This document shows positions 35,320-50,300 of a stretch of 64,000 nt of DNA, piece by piece (the first letter of the stretch is position 1; every line of letters starts with the position of its first letter). Position numbers and translations under genes: made by a program. Origin of the DNA: Saxidomus purpurata (Eukaryota; Mollusca; Bivalvia; Venerida; Veneridae); assembly GCA_022818135.1 (NCBI GenBank), contig JAFMSR010000012.1, positions 8,764,486 through 8,828,485 on the forward strand. Direction: 5' to 3'. The notes under the pieces were generated by a model. That model made no database searches. It was given only the letters and a program-made list of their open reading frames with translations, and was not told where the DNA came from.

Positions 35320-38300
35320 CTGCAGAAATAAACATCATTCAAAATTGGCAGGATTCAGATCTAATAAGTCAACAAAACCAAACATTTTGCCTGATACACA
35401 CTAAGGCTTATTTCAACATGCTAAGACAGTTTTAATAAAGTTTCAAGGTAGAAGTAAGAACTCAAACATGAACCATTCACTGCTAGCAGTCCTTCAAGTA
35501 TTACTAGATATTGACTTAAGTCTGAAAGTGTGAAATGGTTAGACTAGATGGGTGTTCAGTAGAACACTTGTGTTGCCCTCTTATGCTTTGTCAGAATAAA
35601 CAATAATTTTGTGACAAAATCTAAGTACAAAAATGGGCATTACTCTGTCAAATTTGACCTTGAATTACAAAATTTGATGGCATCCCAACTCTTTTGACAT
35701 AAGCAACACAATTTAAAAGTTCGACAAAGTAATCTTAAGAAATGGCAAAGTTATAGCCAAAAGCTAAGTACAAAAAGGGGCATAACTCTGTCAAATATGA
35801 CCTTGACCTACAAAATTTTGCGGCATCACGTCCCTTTTACCATAGACAATGCAATTTGAAGGTTTGATGAAGAAATCTTAAGAAATGGCAAAGTTATAAG
35901 CGATCCCTATGTATCACCTTTTCTCTGAAAGAGCGACACAAAAACTAACAGTAGATGCTGCTAGAAAAAGCAATTCTTCCCCTGTTTGCAAAAGACTTTA
36001 TTAAAAGAAAGGAAGAATGAGCTCTTAATTAATGAGTCTCTCAACTGTTGAAATATGCGGATGTAAGACAAATTACCATGGGAGCCTGTATTGTATTGAT
36101 TTACGTATACTTTTGATAAGCTCTTGTTGTTCTATCAATATGGCAACCCTAAAATCCTGCTTTAAAAACCTGATAAAAAGATCCTGTACTTTGTGTACTT
36201 GTTTCTATAGAAACCAAAATATAGAACAATGGTCTACTTATACTACATTCAGACAAGGAAAACTTACGTTAGGATTAAAGTTGGGTAGTAGTGATCGTAA
36301 AAACATTGAGATTGTGCTTCCGTCTGCCTGTGCCCTGTTTGGTCTGAAAAACAATCAACCTTCTTATGTCTATAAAAACAATCAACCTTCTTATGTCTAT
36401 AAAAACAATCAACCTTCTTATGTCTATAAAAACAATCAACCTTCTTATGTCTATAAAAACAATCAACCTTCTTATGTCTATAAAAACTATCAACCTTCTT
36501 ATGTCTATAAAAACTATCAACCTTCTTATGTCTATAAAAACTATCAACCTTCTTATGTCTATAAAAACTATCAACCTTCTTATGTCTATAAAAACTATCA
36601 ACCTTCTTATGTCTATAAAAACAATCAACCTTCTTATGTCTATAAAGTATAAATGTACTGTCATATAATCACAATATGTTCCTTGACTCAACCTGTACAG
36701 AGAAAAGACACTGACCATTTTTCTGTAACTATTTAATCAATTGAGATTGCATTTATATTCATGGCAAGAAATGTTCGTGTTTTCAGAAAAAATGCAGTTT
36801 TTGCTGACACATAAAACAGAGGATTTCGTATGACCATTCAGTAAGTAAAAGATATTTAAAATTGTAAAGTCAATGTGAAAGTCAATGTGACCCTTATTCT
36901 TCAAAACAAAGAAAAAATACCAGTAACTTCATACAAGACAGGTTACAGTGTATCACAGCAGTTACTGTAAATCCATGAACAGAAATGAAATCAGCAGCTT
37001 ATTAGAAACAGACTGGAATCATATCAAATGAGTAATCAGTTCTCACCTTGTAGGTCTTGTGTAAGCCTCCACAGAGTCCTGTGGGGGCAATGGGTCATAG
37101 CTCAACACAGTGCTGGCTACATCCTGTAAGAGACAGAGCGCATCCATTAATTTCAGATATACTGACACCTTGAACTCTTGTTATCTCAAATTCTGGTTAT
37201 CTCAAACAATTTTAAGTCCAACTCGTGTTTAACTGAAAGTCATTTGCTGGTTCCCCCAATGTATTTTGAAATGAAGTTTGACTAATCAAAAGCCCATTTT
37301 AGTTACACTTTTGACAGGTTCAAAGACTTCAACAGTTTTACACGAGCCCAAATGCCTGAAAACTGCCTGCTCCCTCTTTCATATAGAGAAAATAAAGGCA
37401 CCAACCTAGTTTACAAAAGGTATGTAGTTTTATTCAGATGTCTGTGATTGCAAATAAAGTTTCATATAGGCTCCTGAGATTTTTTTCTAGGGTTTGGTTA
37501 AAAAAAAAGTTCTTCAAACTGTATGAAAATAACATATTTTAGAACATATTTATTGTCATATAAAAAGGTTGCAGTATAAATTCCTGTACAGTATATCTGT
37601 AGATTTGAAATAATACGCTAGCCTACCAAATAATAAAGGATTGCGAACGCTTTTGAAATATAAACATATAGTGTAGCGGTACCATAAAACAAGCATTTTT
37701 TTTAATTTTGCAAATTCCTACCAAGATGTTTACCTCTATTGTTGATTCTAGCCTTTAACTTTATATTTATGTATTAGTATGTCATTTTTTTAATTTTATT
37801 TTTTTCAACGGCAAATGCAAGCGAGCAGCTTTAAGGTAGCGCCTGACAAAATCTAAAATTTGGCAACTGAAAGTCAAGCTTTTGTCAGGTGACTCCTTAA
37901 AGCTGAGAACTTAAAATATTTGTTTACTTTTAGGTCTAATTGTGGATATTCAATGACCTTCAGCAGGCAAAACGTAAGGTCGTTTCACTTAATAAACTGT
38001 CTGTAAACAGCAAACAGAGAAAATTTCTTCATTCTGTGTCAAAATGCTAAGTCAGGCAGAAAGGGCGTATGCTGCATTACTTTTCATCCTTGTACCCTTA
38101 GAATCCCCACACTCAACCAGAGAGTGAGTAGTAAGAAAAGGGCCAGATAACCCCACATTGCTCACATGATCTCCACTGCAGCTCAAACAAGAACTGACCC
38201 TCACAAGTGAAAAATGCCCCCGAAAGACACGAAACAAGAGCTGTCAGTAGGACAGCGTGCTCGACTTTTTTAGTGCTTGCCAATAAAACAAAACTTTGAC

Positions 38301-41300
38301 AGTTAAGGGCACACAAGACTTTAACTAGGAATTTCTAAGTACAAATCAAGAAACATTTTCACAGAGTTATCTTCTTTTGCTTACAGATAGGTCTTACGAT
38401 GGTACATAAGTACTCCAACTTTCAAAGTAATATCTCAAATGGTTAAGTTAACAAGTGGACAAGAATGAAAATTTTAACTGTGTTTCTAAGACAAAAATAA
38501 AATCCTTGACAGAATTACCTTCTCCTGCCCATGTTTGGGAATCATGATGGTTAACAAGTATTCCAACTTTCAAATTAATATCTCAAACAGTTCAGTCAAA
38601 AAGTGGACTGGTACGAAAAACTTAACCAAGATTCTAAGTCGATAAAAGGCCTTACTTTTTAAAACAAATCCCTGACAAGTTACCTTCTCTTGCCTACACA
38701 TGGGGGTAATGATGTGAAATAGCATTAAAAGTTTCAAAGCAATATCTCAAAGGGTTAAGGCAATAAGTGGATTTTACCCATATTCAATGTATTTTCTAAG
38801 TCAAAAAGGGGCATAATTCTGTCAAAAACCTTGACAGAGTTATGTCCTCTTGTCTGTTGATGAAGGTCGTGATGGTAAACAAGTATGGTTAGTTTCAAAG
38901 CAATACCTCCAATGGTTTTGAAATAAAGTGAGGTGGTACGAAAAACTTAACCAAGCTCAATACACTTTCTAAGTAAAAAAAGGGCCATAATTCTGTCAAA
39001 AACCTTGACAGAGTTATGTACTCTTGTCTGTAGATGGAGGTTATGATGGTAAACAAGTATGGTAAGTTTCAAAGCTATACCTCTAATACTTCTGAAATAA
39101 AGTGGGGTGGTACGAAAAACTTAACCAAGGTGTGGCGCCAACGCCGACGCGACACCGAACGCCACTTGCCACTGACTCCACTGCAGCCAAGCAGGATAGC
39201 CCTTTTCAAGTAGACAAAGCCCCGAGCTAAAAATGTAAGGGTGGACGCACAGATGGATGGACGGACGGTGCGATTTTAATATGCCACCCTTCGGGGGCAT
39301 AAAAAGACTGAGAAGTAAAATATATTTATAGATAACAGAGCCATCATTGAAAGACATTACCTGTGGCAGAGTAGCTGTGGCTGTAGGTATTTCCGACACC
39401 AGTATATGTCTGTATATATTCCTTGGCGTACCTTTATACCTGGCTTGTCTCCTGTAAAGAAACCAAACAAGATACAATGTACAAAACCAAAAGATGCAAT
39501 GCAACCTTAATGCTAAAAATACTGTGACTTAATCTCTAAATGTTCAATGTTTCAATTTATAACAAAGTTGTTAACTGCATTCAAACTGTCTAATATGTAT
39601 AAGATCACTAAGGGGAAGGGGAATTTTCTTTTCAGAAACTGGGGCCAGTCTGCAAAAGGTCAAGGTATGACCTTAACACTGAAAATACAGTACCGGTTTC
39701 TGTTTACATACAGTTACTCAAGCATCATTTGGCATATGATATTCAAACTTAATCATCATTGATGATTGCTAAGGACAAGTGGATGTACCTCTTGATCAGA
39801 AACGGGCCACTCTGTCAAAAGGTCAAGGTCACAATGACCATTATATTGAAAGTTTCTTAGGACGGTGTCTAACCTTCACAGGCAATCCTATGCACATGTT
39901 TTGCTGAAGCTCAGAAGTTAACACACCTGTAGCTCAAATTGGCTAACAAATATTACATTTAAACAATAAGAAATGAATTTGGTAGAAATCCTGAGCATGC
40001 TGAGGGCTGCGGACTCACTTTTGTTTATATGTTTCAATACATGGATCTATTTTCTCCACCCTCTCTATCACAGTTTTCACATTTCTCTCCAACCATTCCA
40101 TCACCTCAGGCAGCTTCCAACATGCGTAACATCTTCCAATATACAAAGCTATCAACTGTTTCAAAGCGTCAGGTTGACTGAAACGAAAGTGTAGATTAAT
40201 TATCTCTAATCATTTTATGCACTAAAATATAACAGCTTTCCTTAACAGTTCTAACATTGCCTGTACTGTGGAAAGACAAAATGTATCTGTGATAAATGAC
40301 TGATTAATCACAGCACTTGAATTTTCAAAATGTTTTAACCTTACAAGAGAAGTGCAGGAAAAAAACCTCGAATCTTTTCAGCCAATTACTTACCATAATC
40401 AGTATTTACATAGGAAGCTAAGTGTAACAAAGTAGGACACACAACAGCAACAATAAACAAAGAGTGATCACAATAGCTCACATCATCTAAGTGTTGTTTT
40501 GGAAAATCCATTTGAAAATGTAACAATGACATTTTGTCCCAAATGAACTGAATTTCGGGTAGATTGATATATTTGTTTATTTGTTTTGTTTTGGAAAGAT
40601 TGAAATATTTTGCTCTTCATTATTCGACTAACCAAATGTATGCAAACAAGGGATTCCTAACGCGCACCATACACATACACATACTATTTATTATCACAAG
40701 ATCAGTAAATTTGTGTACTTTTATATAACTAGCGCCTTTAAGAAGTAAACAGAAACGCCCTTAGAACTTCCAGTACATAACTATTATGAACATATACAAC
40801 AGGTGCACTTAATGGATTTTAAAGCCTTCAAGAATTACGAAATAACCATAGTGACTAAACATTTCTTACTCTCTAGCAGGGTAACTTTGATGTGATGTAA
40901 ATTTCACAGACCTGTTTATAAATCAGTGTGCTAATGATAGTTACAGTGTACAGAGAAGACTGGCATTCAGTCCTTACATTTACTATTTCTTACTCAATTA
41001 ACTCCCTTTGCTGCCAAAAATGTAAGATCCAGCCCTGTTAGAATAAAAGGCTGAAAGTATTTTGCTTGGAGTTTAATAAAATAGATTATCATCTAGCCTG
41101 ATGGCGAGGCTATGTACAGAGTTGTATGGGAATTTCCACACAAGTCAGGGATAGAGCAGTCTGTTATTGAGGTTTAAAGGATAAACATCGGTACCGGTAT
41201 GCAAATTTATGCAATACTTCTCTGATTTCAATTATTTAAACTTTAAGAAAAAAAAACAGGATTGATTCACTACTGTAACAAATAATGTAATGTTATTATA

Positions 41301-44300
41301 TAGAAACTAGTATATAATTACAAAATTTGTCTCGAGGACAGGTTTAATTAATAATTTACCAAAATTTGTTTCATTAATTTTGTACCTGACTTTACATTCT
41401 ATTTTCTGAAGACTATAATTATGCCAGTTAGTATCCAGACATTTAGATCTACCATAAATGCAAAACAGATGTAAGTCCTTTATTTCACATCAATTATGAC
41501 TTATTTTACTAATCCCTTTATTTATTTTCATGATTTTCGATTACTCTAAAATTTAACTTGTCTAGAAAGGTCACCTTAATTTAACAACAGCTACAAGTCA
41601 CAGGTATAGAGGAAGAGTTACCTTTAATCCTGACCCTGCTAAATTTTTAAAAATGGAATTATTGTCCGTCTTTCAAGTGGGACATACCATTAAATATTGA
41701 AAGGGGTTCTCAGTAAAACTTTAGTGACTAAATAGTAAACAGTGCAGATCATGATCAGGCTGCAAATCTATTAAGTCTTAGCACAGGAAAGAGCTTCTAT
41801 ACAAGTGTTTAGCTTATTGCTCAATCCTGCATATTGTTATTATATATTGTATTTGTAAATGTGTTTATGTATGAATAAATAATGTTTAAAAAAAGTCTTA
41901 GCATGATCTACACTGGTTTGCAATGGGAAATGAAGGAAATTTGACTTGAAAGGAAATAAGGAAATATAACACTTCCTGCCTATTAGGGTATGGGGTTAAA
42001 CTAGTTTAAAGCAGCCACTGGCTTTAATTAAGGTGTCGCTATTTTGTGTTTTGCATCACTGCAGCTTTCGAAAGCAATGGCTGACAAACATATTTCTGAT
42101 AAAAAATAGTAAATTTTACAAAGATGCCATAATCACAAATGTTATAATGTTTATCTTTAAATGTATCTATTTTGTGCTTTTAACATATTGCAAATGTTCT
42201 ATACATTTTGTATTTTATACCTGTATAAACACTCCTGTATAATCATGGTGTGAATTCTCTGAAACTTCTGTTGGCACTTATTCAAAACCACTGTTAACCT
42301 TTAAATCAATGACCACCAACAAACCACTAAAATTCTGGAGAATTTATTCAACAGTTTCCATAACAACAGGAAAGAAATCTTGTTTTAATATACTTTACTG
42401 TCGGGGTCAGTCTTGAAATTAGTTTTTGGTTTAAAGGTGGAAATCAGTGATCTATGAGTTGATTTCAATTTCAAAACAAATCAAAACATTGGTTAATACC
42501 CCATGAAGGGCTATGAAATGGTAACATAAATACAACCAAAACTTACATACTCTTTATGAGAATTACCCACTAATTTGATGTAATGGGCCAAAACGGGTGT
42601 AAAAAATGCTACTTATGGTGTAATTTTATATTATATTTTGTAATGTACAGTAAGGTTTTAAAACAATCATAATGTTTGCAATTTTACATAAATGTCACAA
42701 TCTGTGACAGATAAACTATGTACAACAAAAAGTTCAGTCAAACAGAAGGCAGATGGTTTACTTTATATGATATAAATAATGCAAAGTATCAAATTTTTAG
42801 ACAGAAACTTTAGCAAATTTAATGAATTCACGAGATGGCAAATTTAAATTACTGTAATTAAAATTTTCATTTACAGTAAAAAACAAATTTATACTAATTA
42901 AGTATTTTCATTTACAGTAAAAAACAAATTTATACTAATTAAGGTAGTGGGACCCTAATTGGCACCAATTCAAATCATGATAGGCTTAATATTTTCTTAA
43001 TCTGTATCATTTCCAGGATTTAAAAACAAATTTTAAAGAAACTTACTGAGAAATAACTAAAACTAAGTTATAGGCATTTTCATAACTCTACCCCCATTTT
43101 GCAATTATTTATAAAAATGACATCAGGTGAGAGCAAAGAAAATGCATGTATTGCATTAATTATTCAATAATTTGGTACAAATTTGGTATCAGAGCAACAA
43201 GAATTTTCTTTCAGAAATTATACACCATGTACCATATTATCAACAAGTTTTATAAAACTTTTATGAAATGATTAGATAGTATTATAATTTTCATGTAATT
43301 TTTTTACCATGTTCAATTTTGAACATCAAAGTTTTAAGAAAAATCAACATTTTTTAGAAATGGGGCATGACGTTTTGTATATTCATAATTATCTATAACA
43401 TTTAGGGAACAGCATGCCAAAATTTCACAATGTTTTACCATCTCCATTTAAAATAAATAGAGTTTCAAATTTCCCATCACCCATTTTAGCCGGGCCTGCA
43501 AGTAATAATCTGTTCAAATAAGCAAGTGCTTAATATGTTTAAAAAATATTTAATTTCTTTTTAGTGTAAAAACAATATAAACATGTGTAGAAAAATGCAA
43601 AATAATGAAAACAAAGAAGAAAAAGTAAACAAAAAATTGTGGTTCCGGCTGGATTCGAACCTATGCCCGGAAAACCGCAAAAGATCTTAAGTCCTGTGCT
43701 TAACAACCTAGGCTAGTGCATTAAAATTGAAGAGTTTCAAGTGGAGGTTTTTATGAGAAGTCCACTACCTTAAAGACACGTAACCTTTTGCAGGTAAATA
43801 CCAGATCAAAAGATGCCAACTATCAGCAGAGGACTTTATAAATGGTTGATATGGCGGGGAGCCACCCTCGAGGACTTTGCAGACAGACTGAACCATTTCT
43901 GGACATTTGGTCTCCTGCTTGTGTTAGCCTGCACCATCAGCTGGAGACAAACTTATGACACTCCAATAAAATGCTGGTGTCATGCCCAACTTTCAGGAAC
44001 GCAAACTGACTATGCTAATTCAGAATGCTGGAACAGTTACTACATTCAATATCCACGTGATATTGAAAAAGCCGCAAAACAAATAGCTGAAATGTTCAAC
44101 ATTACAGTTCAGAGCCCATTTTTTTTATTAGATGAGCGTCTCCAAGGTTTACCCTTGGTATACAGCGACGATGTTGATAAAGATAATAGTCTTCTTACGA
44201 AAATGTCAGTCACAAGGACTTTGTATCAATGGGTACCCGTTATTCTCATTTTTCAGGCCCTCCTTTTTAAGCTACCAAATCTGCTAATGTACATTTTACA

Positions 44301-47300
44301 AGGGTACTCTGGCATAAGCTTCGACAAAATTGCAGGTATCACCATTGGTTACGAACGAATGAATCTTACAGAACGTAGTATACTTGGTCAAAAGATTGGA
44401 CGTTACATTTTCAACTGGTGTCAGCAGTTTCAAAATTGGTTACCCTGGCGACTTCTAACATTACTTTGGCTCATCGTAAAATTCTTGTACTGCGTGAATA
44501 TTATTGCTCAACTGTGTCTCCTAGATGCTTTCCTCACAACAGCCGACCCGCCACTCGACAACTCCACATCATATGGCAATGTCATTAGCGGAAATCTCTT
44601 TGAAAATAATGCTACTACATGGAAAATGTCACCAGCTTTCCCTAAACATATAGTCTGTAATTTCGACACCATAATGCATAGTAGAATTAGCAGGTTCCAA
44701 TTTCAGTGTGCTCTGCCTGGCAACTACTTCAGTGAATATGTTTACATGTTCATATGGGTGTGGTTTCTTTTTGTTGCCATGGTAACCTCTCTCAGCCTAA
44801 TTGTCTGGTTAGTCAAGACACTTCTACCAATGTTCAGGAAACGGTACGTAAAATGGTTTTATTTCATGCTTTACAGTGATTAACTGACATGTAACAGTAG
44901 ATTATTTATAGAATAATATATGGCTGAGCAGGGCCTTTGAGTGATAATCGCACGGGTAATGAAATAATTGCCAGAGGGCTCCACTAGACTTGGCACTTCA
45001 TAAAGCAGAAACATATACCTTGGAAGACAGAATTCAAATAGGCCTATAAACAATGGATCTTTATCCTTCTTATTCAACAATTTCTGAACCTTTTTTTCAT
45101 CTAAAACAATCATTCTGTTAGCTAAAGTATCTATTAAGTGAACGTTCAGTGTCAGCCATGTTTTTTCCGTTAAATGACTTCACGTTTGCACGTGCACATT
45201 TTCCAAGGGCAGTTATGCGATAATAGCCCTGCGCGTGCAGGGCCAAAAGCTGATAATACTTCGGAAGGACGGATAAAACATTTTTTCTCTATACAAAAGT
45301 TTTTCTATATATAGTAACATATGTATTATATGCTGACAAACTTGATGTGAGTTTATAAGGATACCATTTCACTATTTTAATCCTCTATTATCCATCTTCA
45401 AATTTTCTATAAAACAGAGCAATAATTGAGCTGCACTTAAAATGCTGACAGCACTATAATGGTGTAAAACACAGTCCTTGTTTTGCAAAAATTAAACATC
45501 ATGATAATTCAATAAAGAGAGATGTCGAGTCGTCAGGGCGCAGTAATAGCGTATTTCACCTTGAAAATGTTTAAGAGGCTCTAAAGGAGTTGAATTAGCT
45601 ACACCCTCTAGGATGTATTTTGAGATAATGTCACTCAAGGTAAAAATAGCTCAGTGCTTACCCTGAGGATACAGTATATTAGTAGATTGTCATCTTCTCT
45701 GTATTGAATAGTTTCAGCAATTACATTAACAATAACATAGCTGCAAGATATATAGCAAATACACGGTTACTGTCTTTTGCTAACAGCTGATATAGACCAG
45801 GGAAAGCTTGAACCGCCACACACATGGTTGTTCACCTACGCTTATTGTTTCACTATGCCTGTTATGTAAGTACATGAAATAAATATTTTTTAACTAATGA
45901 CTCTGATGAATGCTGATTATAAAATGTACATGATTTATTTTCAGTTATATCACAAAAGCTCTCGCACTGGCAAATGACACCGAAATCACAGGTGTGCAGC
46001 CAGATGACATAAACAAACTCTGTGACATTATCGGAGAGGATGGCGTTATGGTGCTCAAGCTGATGGCAGCTAATTCCTCCGAGATTCTGGTTGCCGACAC
46101 TGTCTGCAGCATGTGGAGGATAGGAACCACACAGGGAAATGATCCTCGGAGAGGCGGACAGATTCTATCATTGCCCGAGATACAGATACAACCAACAGCC
46201 CCTGTAGGGTCTCCAGGCGCAACAACAGGTGCTGATGGACCCAAACCTGCTATAGCTGGCAAGAAAACAGACTAACCCTTATATTTTGCTAAAGCCAAGC
46301 TTCAACGAAACAAGTGTGACCCTAGATTTGACCTAACCTGAACCTGTACAGTTATAAAATGTCAATATTTACAGACAATACTTTTCTCTAAAGATGCACA
46401 AAATTAAATATACATTTGTATATGACTCCTACATCTCAAATGGTATGTTAATTTTTTATCTGTATACTAGCTGAAAGTTGTTTGCATTACCTGTACCTAT
46501 ACCAGGCTTTTTATGTGAGAAAACAAGAATTTGGGTTTTAGTAACTACGGCTGGAATGAGAAGGTCAATGAAACAAATGATGCTGACAGATTAACAAATG
46601 ATGACAGATTAACAAATGATGCTGACAGATTAACAAATGATGCCCCACAGATTAACAAATAATATTGACAGATTAACAAATGATGCTGACAGATTAACAA
46701 ATGATGCCAACAGATTAACAAATGATGCTGACAGATTAACAAATGATGCTGACAGATTAACAAATGCTGACAGATTAACAAATGATGCTGACAGATTAAC
46801 AAATGATGCTGACAGATTAACAAAATTAATGATGCTGACAGATTAACAAATGATGCTGACAGATTAACAAATGATGACAGATTAACAAATGATGCTGACA
46901 GATTAACAAATGATGCTGACAGATTAACAAATGATGACAGATTAACAAATGATGACAGATTAACAAATAATGCTGACAGATTAACAAATGATGACAGATT
47001 AACAAATGATGCTGACAGATTAACAAATGCTGACAGATTCACAAATGATGACAGATTAACAAATGATGCTGACAGATTAACAAATGATGACAGATTCACA
47101 AATGACAAAGCATTACCGTCTTCAAAACTCTTATTCGCACGAAGTAGTGTTGTGTGGCAGTGCGACATCATTTTATTGACGTCACCGTATAAACAAGCAC
47201 AATGTCATTGTAGTAATGACCCAATTAAAAGCCAGGTTATTAACGTCATGTGTATGCATGTTTATTTTATTGACCAATTGAATGCGCTCATACAAATAAT

Positions 47301-50300
47301 GGCACTGTGTGCAATGCACATACATACGATATGAACATTTTTTTCTGTCAGGCCGTATTTTTTGGTTGAATAAAGGCTATATTTTTTAATGAATATTTAT
47401 AGAGGTACATAATAAAAAGAATTTACCGTCCGTATTTTACAAGGTTTAAATATTCAACCTGTGACAGACAATCATATCAGAAACAGGAAGTTGTATTTTT
47501 TATTCCTTCTGTTAGAATCATAATATCTTTTTGACTGTTCACATCCCATAATCCCGAAAATAGAAACAAATCTACAGTCTCCTCATGTACATACATTTTG
47601 TATATATCGAAAGCATATTGTTTACTACATGACTGTATATGTATTAAAACAGTTTTTGGATGGAAAAAAAAAATACCTTAAAAACATTGATTTTACTTGT
47701 CATTCTAAACCTTTACCCAGATGGCAGCAAATGATCATTCTTTACAACCAGTACAGATATGATCAGCCTGCACATCCACAAAATCTGATCATGATCTGCA
47801 CTTGAAAGTCAGAAAATTTTCACACAGCATCTCTTTGACTAAGTAATGATATGTACTGTCTAATTTGGATGCCGGACAGGTCCATTTCAGATACTCGGGA
47901 AGGGGCTATCATATTTGTACGATTAAAATGATTGAATTATATAATTATATACTATTAAATGGTTTATACAGCTAAACTCTTTTAAAAATCAAACAAAGTT
48001 ATTTTCTCCCTAGTATACGAGAATGAGAATGCGCTACAAAAAAAGAAACTCTGAATGAAAAATCTCTGCAAAATTTATTACTGGAAAAACATACAGAAAT
48101 ATCTCAAGGCCATAATATTACCTATGTTTTTTTTTTTACAGACTGCTTTATGTACTTTTCCTGTAATAGTTTCAGCAACTGGATTTAATTAAGAACAATG
48201 GTGTGATACCAAATATTACAGTAAATTTGGTAATATTTGCACAGATATAATTTTCCCTATGTCATGGAAAATTATACTAAACCTCTGACACCAAGAAAAT
48301 TTTTAAAGTACAAAAATGACCCTTTCAGTATCAAAGAAATTTGGTTCAGACTGTCAAATGTTGTACACATAAAATCTTGTAATGTATAAAAACTACTTTT
48401 GATAATGTTTCACATCACAAAATAGGATTGAGAAAATTGTGCTCCAATTCCACTGAAAAGCTTTAAAGTTACACCCATTACCTGGGGTTAGGAACCTTTG
48501 AAAAATGCCTCCCTAAAAAGGCAATTGTTCTTCGCTTACAGCAAGTAATTAAAGCTTTGTTACACAAGCAGACCAATTTGAACATCAGCAGTCTGATATG
48601 ATCTAAATTGTTGTTACCTTGAATCAATAATTTTAAATGATACCCCTTTTACAGTTAATGGTCAAGTCAAAAGATTGACCATCCATTTTAGAAATTAAGG
48701 AGAGTCAGGATGAATGGAAAAGAAAAAGAGTATACTTTCATCATTATGCTAACAGACATGATGACTACTCCTAAATATATTTATATATGTAACTGATCAA
48801 GATTTACGCAAGGAAATATTACAGAGAGCAATTATGAAAAGAAGGAAATTTGGCCTAAACTAAACATGCCTGAAAACTGCCTTGAAATTGGCAAGAATTA
48901 CATAGGATAGTTTTTTCACAATATCCATTTAATTTAACAAATATGGCACTAAAAGTGAATTTTCAAAGGGGGGGGGGACATATCAAAAACTACTTTTGTC
49001 TCACGAAAGAAATAACATTATACCACAATTAATGCTGTTTATATTGTCTGAAACTCTATCTTAAATTTGTTGAGTTTCTTTCAATAAAATGCCAAAGATC
49101 ATGGGTAAAGTAGTCAGAAAGCATAATCATACATGACGTCCAGCATTCATCACACTTGGAATGCTTTTTGTATATTAAAAATCTGGGTAAAAAATTTTGG
49201 TAATTTCACTGAGTGAACAATGATTCTAACACGATACACAAACGTTTCTTTGATAGATTGAGGGAAAGAAGCTATAAATATTTTACAAAAAATAACAGAT
49301 CAGGCTTTGCATTCACAAAACGTCAGTCAGTGATGTCATCCAACGCAGCTTGTAAGTTACAATGGAATTTGCAAAACTGACATGGATTCGTGGTATAATT
49401 CAAGCAATTTTTATTAGAATCGAAATAATAAATGCATCTCAGTATGTTATGTTGTACCTTCGTGATTTAATTATACGCATCTGAATTACTTATTACTAAA
49501 CGATAAAATACAGATATATACATTAATATCTTAAGATATGGAAATTCAACCATTATATTTCAATAAGCTACTGAAAAAAATAAATTCTAACATGACTCTC
49601 GATTTTGTCTCTTTATCGAGGAGTATGATTCAATTATGTGATAAACAATGCAGAACCAATATGCTAAACAGATGTCATATTGGGACAATAAACGTTAAAT
49701 AAGCGTTCCCTAAAAGTAACGCGTTGTCATTTATTGACCTTTTGTAATATATGGTCATGTTAGAATCAAAATAACATCCTTTTCAGCGGGGTAGAGCTCT
49801 GTTTAAACAGAATATAAGTTATTTACAGGTGGTCAATTTACATTACCACTATATCTCAAGGTGACCAGTACTACACTCCTATCCTCAATCACAAACTGCC
49901 AACTTTCTGACACAGACAAGGTCGTGGGGTTTGAGACAATGACTCTCAACCAATCAGACGTCACAATCCTAGAGGTTACAGGCTCGAGACACACTAACGT
50001 CACGTCCCTACCTCCTCATGTGACACCTGCACTGGTTTTTCCAGGAAGCAGACTCGAGAGTGACTCAATAAGCTACAAGCTTTCATCACAATCAAGCTAA
50101 AATAAACTAGTATAAAATTAGTATAAACTAAATGATTTGAAGTCAGCAACTCTAACCACTAGACAACAGGCAGGCCAATGAGTTACCCATACATTGTATA
50201 ATGTTGATTACAAGTTACACACAGAAGGCTTACCTATAGTCTGCTTCTTTGAAGAACACATGTGCAGCTGATTGATCGGCCTGAACCCCGCACTTGTCCA

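Noticed and set aside
36032..36652. 206-residue ORF with KNNQPSYVY repeats (and repeat ORFs in other frames)
   Set aside because: It is produced by the 27-bp minisatellite, whose period is a multiple of three. The open frames occur in several frames on both strands and overlap a TCF25 exon on the other strand.
43640..43715. tRNA gene on the minus strand (GGTTCGAATCC)
   Set aside because: The acceptor stem does not pair and the T-stem is mismatched; it is embedded in the TTAA element. Better read as a tRNA-derived fragment.
44844..44883. Innexin stop codon at 44881-44883
   Set aside because: A strong donor precedes it, and the exon at 45945 restores the conserved innexin C-terminal block in frame. 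The stop would apply only to an unspliced form.
46545..47171. 208-residue ORF of [12 protein letters not shown] / HHLLICQ repeats
   Set aside because: By-product of the 15-21-bp minisatellite 3' of the innexin gene.
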